NCBI RefSeq assembly: GCF_900116645.1
Contig: NZ_FPBO01000007.1
Location: 124,001 to 188,000 of the forward strand
Length of the DNA: 64,000 bases
Direction: 5' to 3'
Origin: Pseudoduganella namucuonensis
GTDB lineage: Bacteria; Pseudomonadota; Gammaproteobacteria; Burkholderiales; Burkholderiaceae_D
Shown here in pieces: positions 26,265-34,455 of the stretch (positions are counted from its first letter, which is position 1; each line of letters opens with the position of its first letter). The translations under genes were made by a program, and so were the position numbers. The notes beneath the pieces are model-generated. The model did not search any database and had not been told where the DNA came from. It was given only the letters and a program-made list of their open reading frames with translations.

Positions 26265-27947
26265 TCAGGGCGCGCGGTCGATTGCGGTGAAGACGGCGTG
26301 GTCCAGCCACGACCGCAGTTGGGCGGCGACATCGAATGCTTCGTCGATATCGAAGGCGGCGTCCAGCGCGGCGCCGAAGTCGCCGCCGGCCTGCAGCACG
26401 GCCAGCGCGGCGTGCGCGGGCGGCACCAGCGGCAGCAGGCGCGTCTTCCAGTGCGGACGGACGATCAGGCCGTGGCAGGCGACGCGCATGTCGTCCGGGA
26501 AGGGCGGGCCGTCGGGCTGGTGGGACAGCCACAGCGGGACGACATTCCACTCGAACGCCATCGCCGCGCTGGCCGGGCGCAAGCGCAGGCGGGCGGTTTC
26601 CAGTTCGTCCGGCGGCACGGCGGCCAGGTCCACCGCGGCGAGCGCGGGAGCGTCCCGCGCGTAATGTGCGCGGTGCAGCGCCCATTCCAGGCGGGCCATG
26701 TCCGGCAGGTAGGGCAAGTCGGCAGTGTGCGGGAAACCGGCCAGGAAGGCGGCGAAATGGCCGCCGAACTGGTTCAGGTCGCCGCTGGCGGACGGATGCG
26801 CGCGGCCGTATTCCTTGCCCAGCGCGGCCATGAATTCGTCGCCGACCAGTTGCGCGATGACGGGATAGGCCGCGGCCAGTGTCTTGGCCCACGTGGCGGA
26901 CAGGTTGCCGCGATAGAGGGCGTAGCGCTGCTCGTTGCGATCGTCCGGCGCGAATGCGGCCAGCGCCGGGGCGGCGTCGGCCGGCGCGAACAGGCCGGCG
27001 GCGAAGGCGCTTTGGCTGTCGGCCAGGCCGGCCGAGGCATCCGCGCGGCGCTCGCTACAAGCCGCGGCGGGTGCCGGGGTCAGACCCGCCGGGTCCGCCC
27101 CCAGGGTAGGCATCCGGGGTTGGCGCATGCCTGCCGCCACCGCCCTCGCCTTCTCCGCCTCCGCCAGCAACACCTCCAGCGGAGGTATATCCGTGTCCCA
27201 CTCGATCAGGGTCGGCAGCGCGCCGAAGCGGCGCAGCGCGGCCTCGTACAGCCGCCACACGGGCTCGGCCACCGAGGCGCCGTGGTGGTCGATCACCGCC
27301 TCCGGCGTCACCAGATGCCCGGCCAGGTGGATCTCCCCCACCGTGCCCGGCGCGATCGCGGCGATGGCGGCCAGCGCGTCCTCGCCGTGGTTGCACTGGT
27401 TGACGTACAGGTTGTTTATGTCCAGCAGCAGCCCGCAGCCCGTGCGCCGGGCCAGCTCGGCCAGGAACTCTGCCTCGCTCATCGCGTCGTCGCGGAAGCG
27501 AACGTAGGTGGAGACGTTCTCCAGCAGGATGGGGCGGCGCAGCCGGTCCTGCGCGCGCTGCACGCGCTCGCTCAACAGGTCCAGCGCGGCGTGATTCAGG
27601 GTCAGCGGCAGCAAGTCGTTCAGGTGCCGGTCGAACACGGCGCCCCAGCACAAGTGCTCGGACACCAGCGCCGGCTGCACGTCCCGCACCAGGTCCGCCA
27701 CGCGGTCCAGATGCGCGGCCGAAAAGCCGCGCGCGGAACCCAGGCCCAGGCCGACGCCGTGCAGGCTGACGGCATAGTCGCGCCGCAGCGTTTGCAGCAC
27801 GTGCCAGTCCCATCCGCCCTGGTCCAGGTAATTTTCGGTGTGCACCTCGATCCAGCCGGCGCGCGGCCGCCGTTCGAGGAAATCACGATAGTGCGGAGCC
27901 CGCAATCCGATGCCGACACCCAGCGCCGGGTTGAACTCGCGTGGCAT
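26265..27947 (-). CDS. Fused MNIO (DUF692, BufB-like) and DUF2063 (BufC-like) RiPP maturation enzyme
   Basis: A 560-residue single chain. Residues 1-275 are a DUF692/MNIO TIM barrel: [30 protein letters not shown] (His63), SEHLCWG (Glu97/His98), [11 protein letters not shown] (Glu143/Asn144), [12 protein letters not shown] (Asp176), GEIHLAGH (His207/His211) and [12 protein letters not shown] (Glu249) supply the expected iron ligands. Residues about 308-560 are DUF2063 ([50 protein letters not shown]). In known bufferin systems these are separate BufB and BufC proteins that act together on cysteines of the precursor. Here linker residues 282-292 are encoded by a degenerate palindromic repeat. 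There is no internal stop or frameshift. Confidence 0.9.
   Translation of the reverse strand: MPREFNPALGVGIGLRAPHYRDFLERRPRAGWIEVHTENYLDQGGWDWHVLQTLRRDYAVSLHGVGLGLGSARGFSAAHLDRVADLVRDVQPALVSEHLCWGAVFDRHLNDLLPLTLNHAALDLLSERVQRAQDRLRRPILLENVSTYVRFRDDAMSEAEFLAELARRTGCGLLLDINNLYVNQCNHGEDALAAIAAIAPGTVGEIHLAGHLVTPEAVIDHHGASVAEPVWRLYEAALRRFGALPTLIEWDTDIPPLEVLLAEAEKARAVAAGMRQPRMPTLGADPAGLTPAPAAACSERRADASAGLADSQSAFAAGLFAPADAAPALAAFAPDDRNEQRYALYRGNLSATWAKTLAAAYPVIAQLVGDEFMAALGKEYGRAHPSASGDLNQFGGHFAAFLAGFPHTADLPYLPDMARLEWALHRAHYARDAPALAAVDLAAVPPDELETARLRLRPASAAMAFEWNVVPLWLSHQPDGPPFPDDMRVACHGLIVRPHWKTRLLPLVPPAHAALAVLQAGGDFGAALDAAFDIDEAFDVAAQLRSWLDHAVFTAIDRAP
27073..27102. repeat. GGGGTCAGACCC palindromic element inside the MNIO-DUF2063 linker
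   Basis: The 16 bases 27073-27088 (GCCGGGGTCAGACCCG) are identical to 44361-44376 in the nag operon, and the rest is a degenerate second half. GGCGGGT at 27066-27072 pairs with ACCCGCC at 27084-27090. It is read in frame as linker residues 282-292 ([11 protein letters not shown]). Confidence 0.75.
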
Positions 27948-27974
27948 GGCAGCCGCTCCGCCCTGGCAACGCGA

Positions 27975-28244
27975 TTACTTGGCTGGCGCCTTGGTTTTGC
28001 CGCCGGCCTGCTCGCAGGTGCCCTTGGCGACGTATTTCCACTCGGTCTCGGCGTTGTCCATCTTGGCCTGGCCGGCGCAGGAGTGCGAACCATTGGACGC
28101 GGCGCAATCGTTCTGGCCGGCCTTGGCGATGCCGTAGCATTTTTCCTTGTCGCCCTTGGGCGCGTCGGCGGCGGTGGCGGTGACGGCGGACGCGGCGCAG
28201 ACGGAGGCCAGGGCGGCGGCGATCAGGGCTTGACGTTTGTTCAT
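27975..28244 (-). CDS. DUF2282 bufferin-type RiPP precursor (BufA-like)
   Basis: An 89-residue protein with a Sec signal peptide (about 1-26, [20 protein letters not shown]) and a mature part holding four cysteines: Cys36 in [15 protein letters not shown], Cys47, Cys56 in SHSCAGQ and Cys77 in KGTCEQAGG. This is the DUF2282 pattern. Known bufferins are exported copper-binding peptides in which the two central cysteines are oxidised by the MNIO enzyme and the outer two form a disulfide. Modification here is inferred from the operon: the MNIO-DUF2063 enzyme starts 27 bases downstream and doxX follows. Function as a metal buffer is by family analogy. Confidence 0.9.
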   Translation of the reverse strand: MNKRQALIAAALASVCAASAVTATAADAPKGDKEKCYGIAKAGQNDCAASNGSHSCAGQAKMDNAETEWKYVAKGTCEQAGGKTKAPAK

Positions 28245-28307
28245 GGTGTATCTCCTCAGGTGAAAAGTGTTTGGATTTTACAGCGCAGATGTCTGCGGCT
28301 GAACAGT

Positions 28308-28335
28308 AGTCGTACGGGGCGGCGAAACATTACAA
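28308..28335 (-). promoter_or_regulatory. Possible ECF-type promoter of the bufferin operon
   Basis: On the minus strand TGTAATG (ending near 28334) is followed by CGTACGA (28310-28316 on the plus strand), with ECF-like -35/-10 character, about 65 bases before the precursor start. Bufferin operons are often run by ECF sigma factors, but no sigma or anti-sigma gene is nearby. Low confidence. Confidence 0.3.
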
Positions 28336-28383
28336 CTATTTTTATGTTTTTTTCGGCAGGATGTCTCACCCCGCCGAAAAAGC

Positions 28384-28415
28384 AAAAAACCCGCGACCGC
28401 CGATGGCGGTCCGGG
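28384..28415 (-). terminator. Rho-independent terminator of the YjfB-like gene
   Basis: Arms 28395-28401 (GACCGCC) and 28405-28411 (GGCGGTC) form a stem that, read on the minus strand, is followed by CGCGGG and six T residues. It ends the YjfB-like gene and insulates the bufferin operon. The rest of the gap 28245-28463 holds only the weak promoter above. Confidence 0.8.
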
Positions 28416-28463
28416 CTCGTACTGTAACGCAATTCGACGGGCAAGCGCGGCGGCGCGCGCCGG

Positions 28464-28664
28464 TCAAGCGGTGGTGTTGATGGTGTTGCCGAGATTGGGC
28501 GGCAGATTGGACGCCTTGGGCACGGGCGGAATCGCCTCGATCAGGGCCGAGGCGCTGGAAGCCTGGATGTCCTGGGCTTTTTTCTGCACGGCCACAGCCA
28601 CGTCCTGCTTGGTGCCGGTGTCCGCGATCGTCGTTGACAACCGTGCAATTCCTGTAACGTCCAT
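28464..28664 (-). CDS. YjfB-family putative motility protein
   Basis: A 66-residue protein, [34 protein letters not shown] followed by a Pro/Asn-rich tail ending [10 protein letters not shown], the whole length and pattern of the YjfB family. These small proteins are usually under flagellar control and of unknown mechanism. GGGGGA just before ATG 28664 fixes the start. A sigma-28-like promoter 30 bases upstream and a terminator downstream make it a one-gene transcription unit. Confidence 0.82.
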   Translation of the reverse strand: MDVTGIARLSTTIADTGTKQDVAVAVQKKAQDIQASSASALIEAIPPVPKASNLPPNLGNTINTTA

Positions 28665-28693
28665 GAGATTCCCCCAGTAAGGCCTATCCCCTG

Positions 28694-28720
28694 TTTACGG
28701 ACGTTTTGTTCGGATCTTTA
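28694..28720 (-). promoter_or_regulatory. Sigma-28-like promoter of the YjfB-like gene
   Basis: Minus strand: TAAAGATC (28720-28713), exact 11-base spacer, TCCGTAAA (28701-28694). This matches the FliA consensus at 6/8 and 5/8 with correct spacing and position 30 bases before the ATG. It overlaps the end of mobB by three bases. Confidence 0.6.
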
Positions 28721-29260
28721 GGCCACCTCGCCATTTTTTTTCAAACGCAGGCGCAGCCAGTCCAGCACCACGCCCGGCGCGTTCAGGTCCAGCCACAACA
28801 CGCCGTCCGGTTTGTCGTCCGGCGCGGGCTGGTCGGAGGCGACCGCGACGATGTGCGGATCGGACGGGTACAGCGGCGCCTTGCCGGCCAGCGGGCGGAA
28901 CACTTCGAGCTTGTCGTAGGCGTAGGACTTGAATCCCTCCACCAAGGTCAGGTCGGCGGGCGACATGCGGGACAGTTGCTCGTCCAGCGTGGGTTCGGGG
29001 GCGCCGCGCAACTCCTGGATGATGGCGACGCGGTAGGGCGAGGCCACCATCACCTCGGCCGCGCCCGCCATGCGCAGCCGGGCCGAATCCTTGCGCGGCG
29101 GCTCCACCTCGATGTCATGATGGCTGTGCTTGATGATGTTGACCCGCAGGCCCTGGGCCGACAGCCGGGCCACCAGGAATTCCAGCAATGTGGTCTTGCC
29201 GCTGCCGGAGCTGCCGACGATGCCGATCACGTCGCGCGGCGCGGATGGTGCTGGGTGCAT
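28718..29260 (-). CDS. mobB: Molybdopterin-guanine dinucleotide biosynthesis protein MobB
   Basis: A 180-residue P-loop GTP-binding protein. Walker [10 protein letters not shown] (16-24), then [24 protein letters not shown], a conserved MobB segment, and [23 protein letters not shown]. It helps MobA attach GMP to molybdopterin for DMSO-reductase-type enzymes. It lies 13 bases before the end of the gspB gene on the same strand, but a functional link with secretion is not expected. No other moco genes are in the window. Confidence 0.92.
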   Translation of the reverse strand: MHPAPSAPRDVIGIVGSSGSGKTTLLEFLVARLSAQGLRVNIIKHSHHDIEVEPPRKDSARLRMAGAAEVMVASPYRVAIIQELRGAPEPTLDEQLSRMSPADLTLVEGFKSYAYDKLEVFRPLAGKAPLYPSDPHIVAVASDQPAPDDKPDGVLWLDLNAPGVVLDWLRLRLKKNGEVA

Positions 29261-29273
29261 TACTTTCCTTTGA

Positions 29274-30260
29274 TTAATATGGGACGCGGTAGCGATAGCC
29301 CTTGAACGAGAACACGGCGGCCTTGGCCTGCAGCTTTTCCAGCACCAGGCCGGGGGCGACCTCCTCGCCTTCGCGGCGCAGGACCTTGTCGATCAGCACC
29401 AGCCGGTCCGCCGGGTTCCTCGAATACATATAGCCGCTCATGGTGACCGGCGGCACGATGCGCTGGATGGGTTCGGGCAACTCGCGCAGCAGTTGCGCGG
29501 TTTCCTCGGCCTCATCCACGGCTGGCGCCGGCTTGGATTTGGGTCTGGCCGACGCGGGCTCGGGCTTGGCGGCCAGTGCCGGTTTGCCAACAGGATCGGC
29601 CATCGCGACCTCCGGGCCGGACGGCGCGGCGGGCTTGCCCGGCTTCGCGGACCTGGATTCGGCGGCAAGGGCGACCGGCGCCGCTTCGCGCGCGGCGGCC
29701 GGACCCTGATCGTTGGCGCGCCGGGAGGATGCCGCCGCTTCGCGCGGGGGCGCCGACGGCGCGTCGTTGGCTCGCTGGGCGGACGGCGCCGCCTCGAGTG
29801 GTGGCGCCGACGGCGCGTCGTTGGCGCCCTGGCCGGCTGGCGCCGCTCCGCGCTTGGCGGCGGCAGGCGCGTCTTGAGCGCGCTGGGCGACCGTTGCGGC
29901 GCCGTCGTCGCGCGCGGCGGACGGGGCTAGGCCGGGCGCGGTGACGTCGCCATGTCCGGCGGCGGGCGCCATGGCAGGCTGGACCACCGGAGCGCTGGAC
30001 GGCTGCGCCGCCGGCGCGCCCGCTGCCACCGCCACGGCCGGAACCGCCGCAGTGCCCGGCGCGGCGGACTGCTGGCGCCACAGCAGCGCCAGCAACCCCG
30101 CCACTGCAACGCCGGCCACGGCGAGCGCGACCGGCTGCCATGGCCGGCGTCCCGCGCCGCGCGTGGCGGCCACGTCCAGCGTGGGCGCGTGGATGGTGGG
30201 CGTGGCGCCCAGTTGGCGCTCCGCCTGGGCCTTCTTGAGTGCTTCGAGTATGTAGGACAT
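29274..30260 (-). CDS. gspB: General secretion pathway protein B
   Basis: A 328-residue inner-membrane protein. The short cytoplasmic N-terminus [18 protein letters not shown] is typical of GspB/ExeB, a TM helix spans about 43-61, then a long Ala/Pro-rich periplasmic linker containing four 18-residue repeats (127-198). The C-terminal GspB domain runs from [27 protein letters not shown] to the end. With GspA it helps insert the type II secretin through peptidoglycan. It follows gspA by two bases. No other type II secretion genes are in the window. Confidence 0.88.
   Translation of the reverse strand: MSYILEALKKAQAERQLGATPTIHAPTLDVAATRGAGRRPWQPVALAVAGVAVAGLLALLWRQQSAAPGTAAVPAVAVAAGAPAAQPSSAPVVQPAMAPAAGHGDVTAPGLAPSAARDDGAATVAQRAQDAPAAAKRGAAPAGQGANDAPSAPPLEAAPSAQRANDAPSAPPREAAASSRRANDQGPAAAREAAPVALAAESRSAKPGKPAAPSGPEVAMADPVGKPALAAKPEPASARPKSKPAPAVDEAEETAQLLRELPEPIQRIVPPVTMSGYMYSRNPADRLVLIDKVLRREGEEVAPGLVLEKLQAKAAVFSFKGYRYRVPY
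29667..29882. repeat. 54-bp x 4 minisatellite in gspB
   Basis: Residues 127-198 are four 18-residue units beginning [28 protein letters not shown] and RANDQGPA. At DNA level GGCGCCGACGGCGCGTCGTT is identical in the two middle copies. The frame-preserving unit allows linker length change. Confidence 0.85.
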
Positions 30261-30262
30261 GG

Positions 30263-32125
30263 TTATTTCCCCGCCGCGCCCGGCGCCAGCAGCCGCGGCT
30301 CCTGCACGCCGCCCAACTGGCTGAGTCTGATGAAGGTCTTGGGACCGGCCACACCGTCGGCCTTCAGTTTCTGGCTGACCTGGAATTCACGCAGACGGGC
30401 TTGCGTGGTGCCGTCCAGCGGCTGGTTTTCCTGCGGTTTCCTGGCACCGTTCAGCGCGGCCAGGCGCTTGGCCAGCCAGTCCACGTCCGGGCCGCGATCG
30501 CCGGCGGAAACCTCGTCGCGCCAGGCGCGGGGCGCGCGCCACAAGGTGGTGTAGCTTCCGTCGTAGCGGGCCGCCAGCGCCTGCAGGCTTAGCGTTTCCT
30601 GTTTGCCGGCGACCGCCAGGGTGGCCCCGCCCGAGGACAGCGACGTCAACACGCCATAGCGCGGCGCGACCGGATCGTCGTTCAGCTTCAGCACGGCGGG
30701 ACGGTCCAGCAGGCGCAACTCGTCCAAGGCACCCTTGCCATGCAGGCAGCGCAGGTTCAGCCTGGCGGCCGACGCGCAGAACTCGCCATCCGGCACCGCT
30801 TGCCCCCACAGGCTGGCCAATTGCCGCAGCGCGGCCTGGCTCGTGTCCAGGCCGGCGCCGGGCCCGGGGGGGCGCACAGCCAGGCCCGTGTCGTGGCCGG
30901 CCCGCGCCATCGCCGCTGGGAGGTGCGCGGCCAGGCTCGTGTCCCGCGCCGCGCCGGGCACCGTTGCCGGGACGTGCGCCGCGAAGGGCAGCTGCCCAAC
31001 AGCCATCGCGGCGGGCGCCCCCCCAACCGGGCCCGGGCCCGTCGGGACACGTCCGCTTTGGGCCAGGGCGTTGCCCGCCCGCGGCGAGGCTGGCGCAACG
31101 GCGGTGGGCCGGTCGACGCGCGCCGCCCCGCCAGCGGCCGGGCTCGTGTCCTGTCCGGTGCCTGACACCGATGTTGAAGTGACAACTACGGGGGCGGCGG
31201 GGGGCATCAGTTGCCAAGCGGCGGCGGCGGTGAGGGCGGCGCCGGCCAGCACGCCGGCGGCGACGGCGGGCCAGCGACGCTGCGTGCCGGCGCCCGCCGC
31301 GTCCGCGGCGAACACTTCCCGCGCCGCCTTGCGCACGATGCCGCGCGTGACTTGCGCGGCGTTTTCGACATAGGCGCCCAGCAGCGCGCGGTCGCACAGC
31401 AGGTTGATGCGGCGCGGCACGCCCTTGGTCAACTGGTGGATATGGGGCATCAGGCCGCGCGGGAACAGCGGCCCATGGGCGCCCGCCACCGCCAGCCGGT
31501 GCTCGATGTAGCTGCCGGCCTCCTCCACCGACAGCGAGCCCAGGTGGTAGCGCGCGATCACGCGCTGCGCCAGCTGCTCCAGTTCGGGCCGCGCCAGCAT
31601 GGCGCGCAGCTCGGGCTGGCCGATCAGGATGATTTGCAGCAGCTTGCGCTCGCTGGTCTCCAGGTTGGTCAACAGCCGCAGCTGTTCCAGCACGTCGGCC
31701 GACAGGTTTTGCGCCTCGTCGATGATGAGCACGCTGTTCCTGCCCGCCGCGTGGCTGTCCAGCAGGTGGCGGTTGATCGCGTCCACATAGCCCTTGACGC
31801 TGACGGCGCGCGCGCCCGGCGTGCCCTCCGGCAGTTCGATGCGGAACTCGTCGCACACCGACAGCAGCAGTTCCTCCACCGTCAGCTTGGGATTGAAGAT
31901 GTAGCCCAGCTCGCAATGCGCGGGGATCTGTTCCATGAAGCAGCGGCACACGGTGGTCTTGCCGGCGCCGATCTCGCCCGTCAGCAGCACGAAACCGCCG
32001 CCGCCCTCCACGCCGTACAGCAGGTGCGCCAGCGCCTCGCGGTGGCGTTCGCTCATGTACAGGTAGCGTGGGTCGGGCGCGATGGAAAACGGCGATTGTT
32101 TCAGCTGGAAGAATTGCGTGTACAT
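30263..32125 (-). CDS. gspA: GspA/ExeA-type AAA ATPase with peptidoglycan-binding domain
   Basis: A 620-residue protein. The cytoplasmic AAA ATPase (1-270) has Walker A GEIGAGKTT (50-58) and Walker B SVLIIDEAQN (131-140). A TM helix lies at about 285-305, then a Pro/Ala/Gly-rich linker with four degenerate DTS(L/P/Q)A repeats, a compact domain around 425-530, and a C-terminal peptidoglycan-binding domain (PLDGTTQARLREFQVSQKLK then ADGVAGPKTFIRL). ExeA/GspA uses ATP and peptidoglycan binding to place the secretin. It is the first gene of gspA-gspB. Confidence 0.9.
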   Translation of the reverse strand: MYTQFFQLKQSPFSIAPDPRYLYMSERHREALAHLLYGVEGGGGFVLLTGEIGAGKTTVCRCFMEQIPAHCELGYIFNPKLTVEELLLSVCDEFRIELPEGTPGARAVSVKGYVDAINRHLLDSHAAGRNSVLIIDEAQNLSADVLEQLRLLTNLETSERKLLQIILIGQPELRAMLARPELEQLAQRVIARYHLGSLSVEEAGSYIEHRLAVAGAHGPLFPRGLMPHIHQLTKGVPRRINLLCDRALLGAYVENAAQVTRGIVRKAAREVFAADAAGAGTQRRWPAVAAGVLAGAALTAAAAWQLMPPAAPVVVTSTSVSGTGQDTSPAAGGAARVDRPTAVAPASPRAGNALAQSGRVPTGPGPVGGAPAAMAVGQLPFAAHVPATVPGAARDTSLAAHLPAAMARAGHDTGLAVRPPGPGAGLDTSQAALRQLASLWGQAVPDGEFCASAARLNLRCLHGKGALDELRLLDRPAVLKLNDDPVAPRYGVLTSLSSGGATLAVAGKQETLSLQALAARYDGSYTTLWRAPRAWRDEVSAGDRGPDVDWLAKRLAALNGARKPQENQPLDGTTQARLREFQVSQKLKADGVAGPKTFIRLSQLGGVQEPRLLAPGAAGK

Positions 32126-32146
32126 GAAGTCCCTGGTAAGACGCCC

Positions 32147-32668
32147 TTACTTGAGCGCGGGCGGCAGCGGCTGGAACTTCGCGCAGTAGATCTTGGACCT
32201 GCGGTCGAAATACACGATGCGGCTGCCCGGCCGCGTCTCACGCACTGGAAAGCGCGAACTGTCGATTTTCGCATACCGCACGCCACTTTGCGCGGCGACC
32301 GCCTGCTCCAACTCGTCCGGTGTGGCCTCGGCCACGGCGCCCACGAACACCAGCGGCCAGGTGTCGTCGCTGACGATCACCTCGCTGATCTCGGTGTTCC
32401 ACAGCCGCGCGTCCTGCGTGCGGAACCACCAGGCGCCGCCGTCGCGCTTGTACGGCGGGCCGAAGAACCGCACCATGTAGTCGTAGTAGTAGCGGTTGCT
32501 GGTCTGGTCGTTGCACAGCAGGCCGCCGCCGATGACGGTGCCGAAATTGGTGGGGGGCGCCGCACGGGCGGGGACGGCGCACGCGCCCAGCGCCAGCGCG
32601 CCGGCGAGGCACAGGCTGGCGGCGCGGCGCGGCGGAAAGGCGGGCACGGCTATAGCTTGGACATCCAT
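32147..32668 (-). CDS. Hypothetical exported protein
   Basis: A 173-residue protein with a signal sequence (PRRAASLCLAGALALGACAVPARAA; the Cys in GAC could make it a lipoprotein). The mature part has NFGTVIGGGLLCNDQTSNRYYYDYM, FGPPYKRDGGAWWFRT and DRRSKIYCAKFQPLPP with two cysteines. No family recognised. The start at 32668 overlaps the previous small gene by 19 bases, and the stop lies 21 bases before gspA on the same strand, so it could be the leader gene of the gspA-gspB transcript. Confidence 0.7.
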   Translation of the reverse strand: MDVQAIAVPAFPPRRAASLCLAGALALGACAVPARAAPPTNFGTVIGGGLLCNDQTSNRYYYDYMVRFFGPPYKRDGGAWWFRTQDARLWNTEISEVIVSDDTWPLVFVGAVAEATPDELEQAVAAQSGVRYAKIDSSRFPVRETRPGSRIVYFDRRSKIYCAKFQPLPPALK

Positions 32669-32835
32669 GCGCGGTTCGCACTGATCCTGGCCTTGGCGGC
32701 CGCCGGCAGCGCGTCGTAACAGCCGGGATGCTGCTTGAGCGCGCTCTCGCGGACTTCCTTCTGCAGGCCGTTGATCAGGAAAACATAGAGCGTGCCGCCT
32801 TCGCTGGTCTTTCTGGTCCCTATGTACTTGATCAT
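32650..32835 (-). CDS. Hypothetical 61-residue protein
   Basis: MIKYIGTRKTSEGGTLYVFLINGLQKEV onward, a small basic soluble protein with no recognised family. GGAG lies about eight bases before ATG 32835; an in-frame ATG at 32892 gives a longer form without a clear site. Its 3' end overlaps the next gene by 19 bases in another frame, which suggests translational coupling. Real, because of the clean ribosome site and overlap geometry, but unproven. Confidence 0.55.
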   Translation of the reverse strand: MIKYIGTRKTSEGGTLYVFLINGLQKEVRESALKQHPGCYDALPAAAKARISANRAWMSKL

Positions 32836-32952
32836 CTCGGTTCTCCGGCATAACTCTGCAAGCATTATGACATTTCCACGCCAAACGGACATGCATTTGA
32901 CTAGCTATGCCGCTACTCAACTTAACGGACCGCAACAGCGGAAACTGTAGGC

Positions 32953-33885
32953 TTATAAAGCCGACAACCAGGGATCGGCCTCCGGGTCCGGGTAGGTCGC
33001 CGTCATGAAATCGACAAAGGCGCGCACCTTGGCCGACAACAGCTTGCGGCTGGGATAGACCATCAGCACGGTCAGCTTGCCGGTGCAGTGGTCCGGCAGC
33101 AGCCGCACCAGCCGGCCCAGCGCGATGTCGTCCTGCAGCGTGTAGGTACTGCGCAACACCACGCCCATGCCGGCGATCGCGGCCTGGCGCAGGATCTCCA
33201 CGTTGTTGGACACCATGCGGCTGACGATGGGCACCCGCACCTCCTTGCCGCCGCATTGCATGTTCCAAGTGTGCCGCACCTGCTCGAAGGCGTGGTTCAG
33301 GCAGTCGTGCTCGGTGAGATCGCGCGGATGGGCCGGGGCGCCGCGCCGCCTCACGTAGTCCGGCGAGGCGCACACGATCACGCTGGAACTGGCCAGCTGG
33401 CGCGCGATCATGCTGCCGTCGAACTTTTGCACGCCGATGAAGAAGCCGAGATCGTAGCCCTCCTCCACCAGGTCCACCGTCTTGTCGGCCAGGGTGACGT
33501 CCAGCACCACGTCCGGAAACTCGGCCGCGAAGCGGGGCAGCAGCGGCGCCAGCTGGGTCTGGCCGAAATTGGGATGGCAGTAGATGCGCAGGGTGCCGCT
33601 GGGCTTGCAGGCGGTGGCGGAGGCCGCCGCGTCGGCGTCATCGATGTCGCTGAGGATCTGGCGCACGCGGTCCAGGTAGCCGGTGCCGGTTTCCGTCAGC
33701 GACAGCTTGCGCGTGGTGCGGTTCAGCAGGCGCGTGCCGAGGTGCTGCTCCAGGTCCGCCACGTGGCGCGTCACCACCGCGTTCGACATTTCCAGCGCCA
33801 TGCCGGCGCGCGCGAAACTGCCCTGCTCGACCACCTTGGCGAATACCCGCATCGATTGCAGCCTGTCCATCCCCGCCTCCATCAT
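32953..33885 (-). CDS. LysR-family regulator (CrgA/DntR-like)
   Basis: A 310-residue regulator with N-terminal helix-turn-helix (RLQSMRVFAKVVEQGSFARAGMALEMSNAVVTRHV) and a PBP-like effector domain (SGTLRIYCHPNFGQTQLAPLLPRF). The sequence is of the large CrgA subgroup common in betaproteobacteria. Starts at 33885 or 33870 (MDRLQSM) are both possible. It is divergent from a small periplasmic protein gene at 34001. The target is unknown. Confidence 0.88.
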   Translation of the reverse strand: MMEAGMDRLQSMRVFAKVVEQGSFARAGMALEMSNAVVTRHVADLEQHLGTRLLNRTTRKLSLTETGTGYLDRVRQILSDIDDADAAASATACKPSGTLRIYCHPNFGQTQLAPLLPRFAAEFPDVVLDVTLADKTVDLVEEGYDLGFFIGVQKFDGSMIARQLASSSVIVCASPDYVRRRGAPAHPRDLTEHDCLNHAFEQVRHTWNMQCGGKEVRVPIVSRMVSNNVEILRQAAIAGMGVVLRSTYTLQDDIALGRLVRLLPDHCTGKLTVLMVYPSRKLLSAKVRAFVDFMTATYPDPEADPWLSAL

Positions 33886-34000
33886 TGCTGATTCAGAAAT
33901 TGTGCATTGCGATTATTCGCCTTTTTTGTTGGGAACGCAATGTATAGACTAGCACCATCGATGAGCGATTGCTCACCCCGAACCCAAAAGGAGCCTCACC

Positions 34001-34291
34001 ATGAATGCCAAGAAACTGCTCGCCGCCCTGTTCGCCATCGGCGCCACCTTCGCCACTTCCGCCTACGCCGACGACGCCGCGACCGCGGCCGCGCCGAAAT
34101 CCGGTAGCGCCAAGCCGTTGGTGGTGGCCAGCGCCGCCACCGAGATGGCCGTGTCCAGCGTGAACTTCCCGCGCGCCGTGGTGCAGAAACAGGAGGGCAC
34201 GCGCGGCCGCGACGAGGTGAAGGCCGAGGCGGTGGAAGCGGTGCGCAACCACAAGTCGACCATGGCCCAGCACTTCGATTTGCTGAAATAA
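34001..34291 (+). CDS. Small periplasmic protein (DUF4148-like)
   Basis: A 96-residue protein with a clear signal peptide (MNAKKLLAALFAIGATFATSAYA, about 1-23) and an Ala/Lys-rich mature part ending GRDEVKAEAVEAVRNHKSTMAQHFDLLK. The RxEVKAEAxxA segment recalls DUF4148 proteins of Burkholderiales, but length and details differ. AAAGGAG before the ATG. A terminator follows. Divergent from a LysR gene. Confidence 0.7.
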   Translation: MNAKKLLAALFAIGATFATSAYADDAATAAAPKSGSAKPLVVASAATEMAVSSVNFPRAVVQKQEGTRGRDEVKAEAVEAVRNHKSTMAQHFDLLK

Positions 34292-34314
34292 CTCGCCGAA
34301 ATAATCCGGACCGG

Positions 34315-34341
34315 GCGGCGCTGCATTTCAGCGCCGCTTTT
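34315..34341 (+). terminator. Rho-independent terminator
   Basis: GCGGCGCTG (34315-34323) pairs with CAGCGCCGC (34329-34337), followed by a run of six T residues. Ends the small periplasmic protein gene. Confidence 0.9.
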
Positions 34342-34455
34342 TTGCATCTGATCCCGTCAAAACGCGCGTTCGTCCCTTTTCCCGCGCCAAACGCCACTGT
34401 TTATCATATTGTTCACACACTTGCCGAGACCTACCTCAACAGTGTGAAAACAAAA

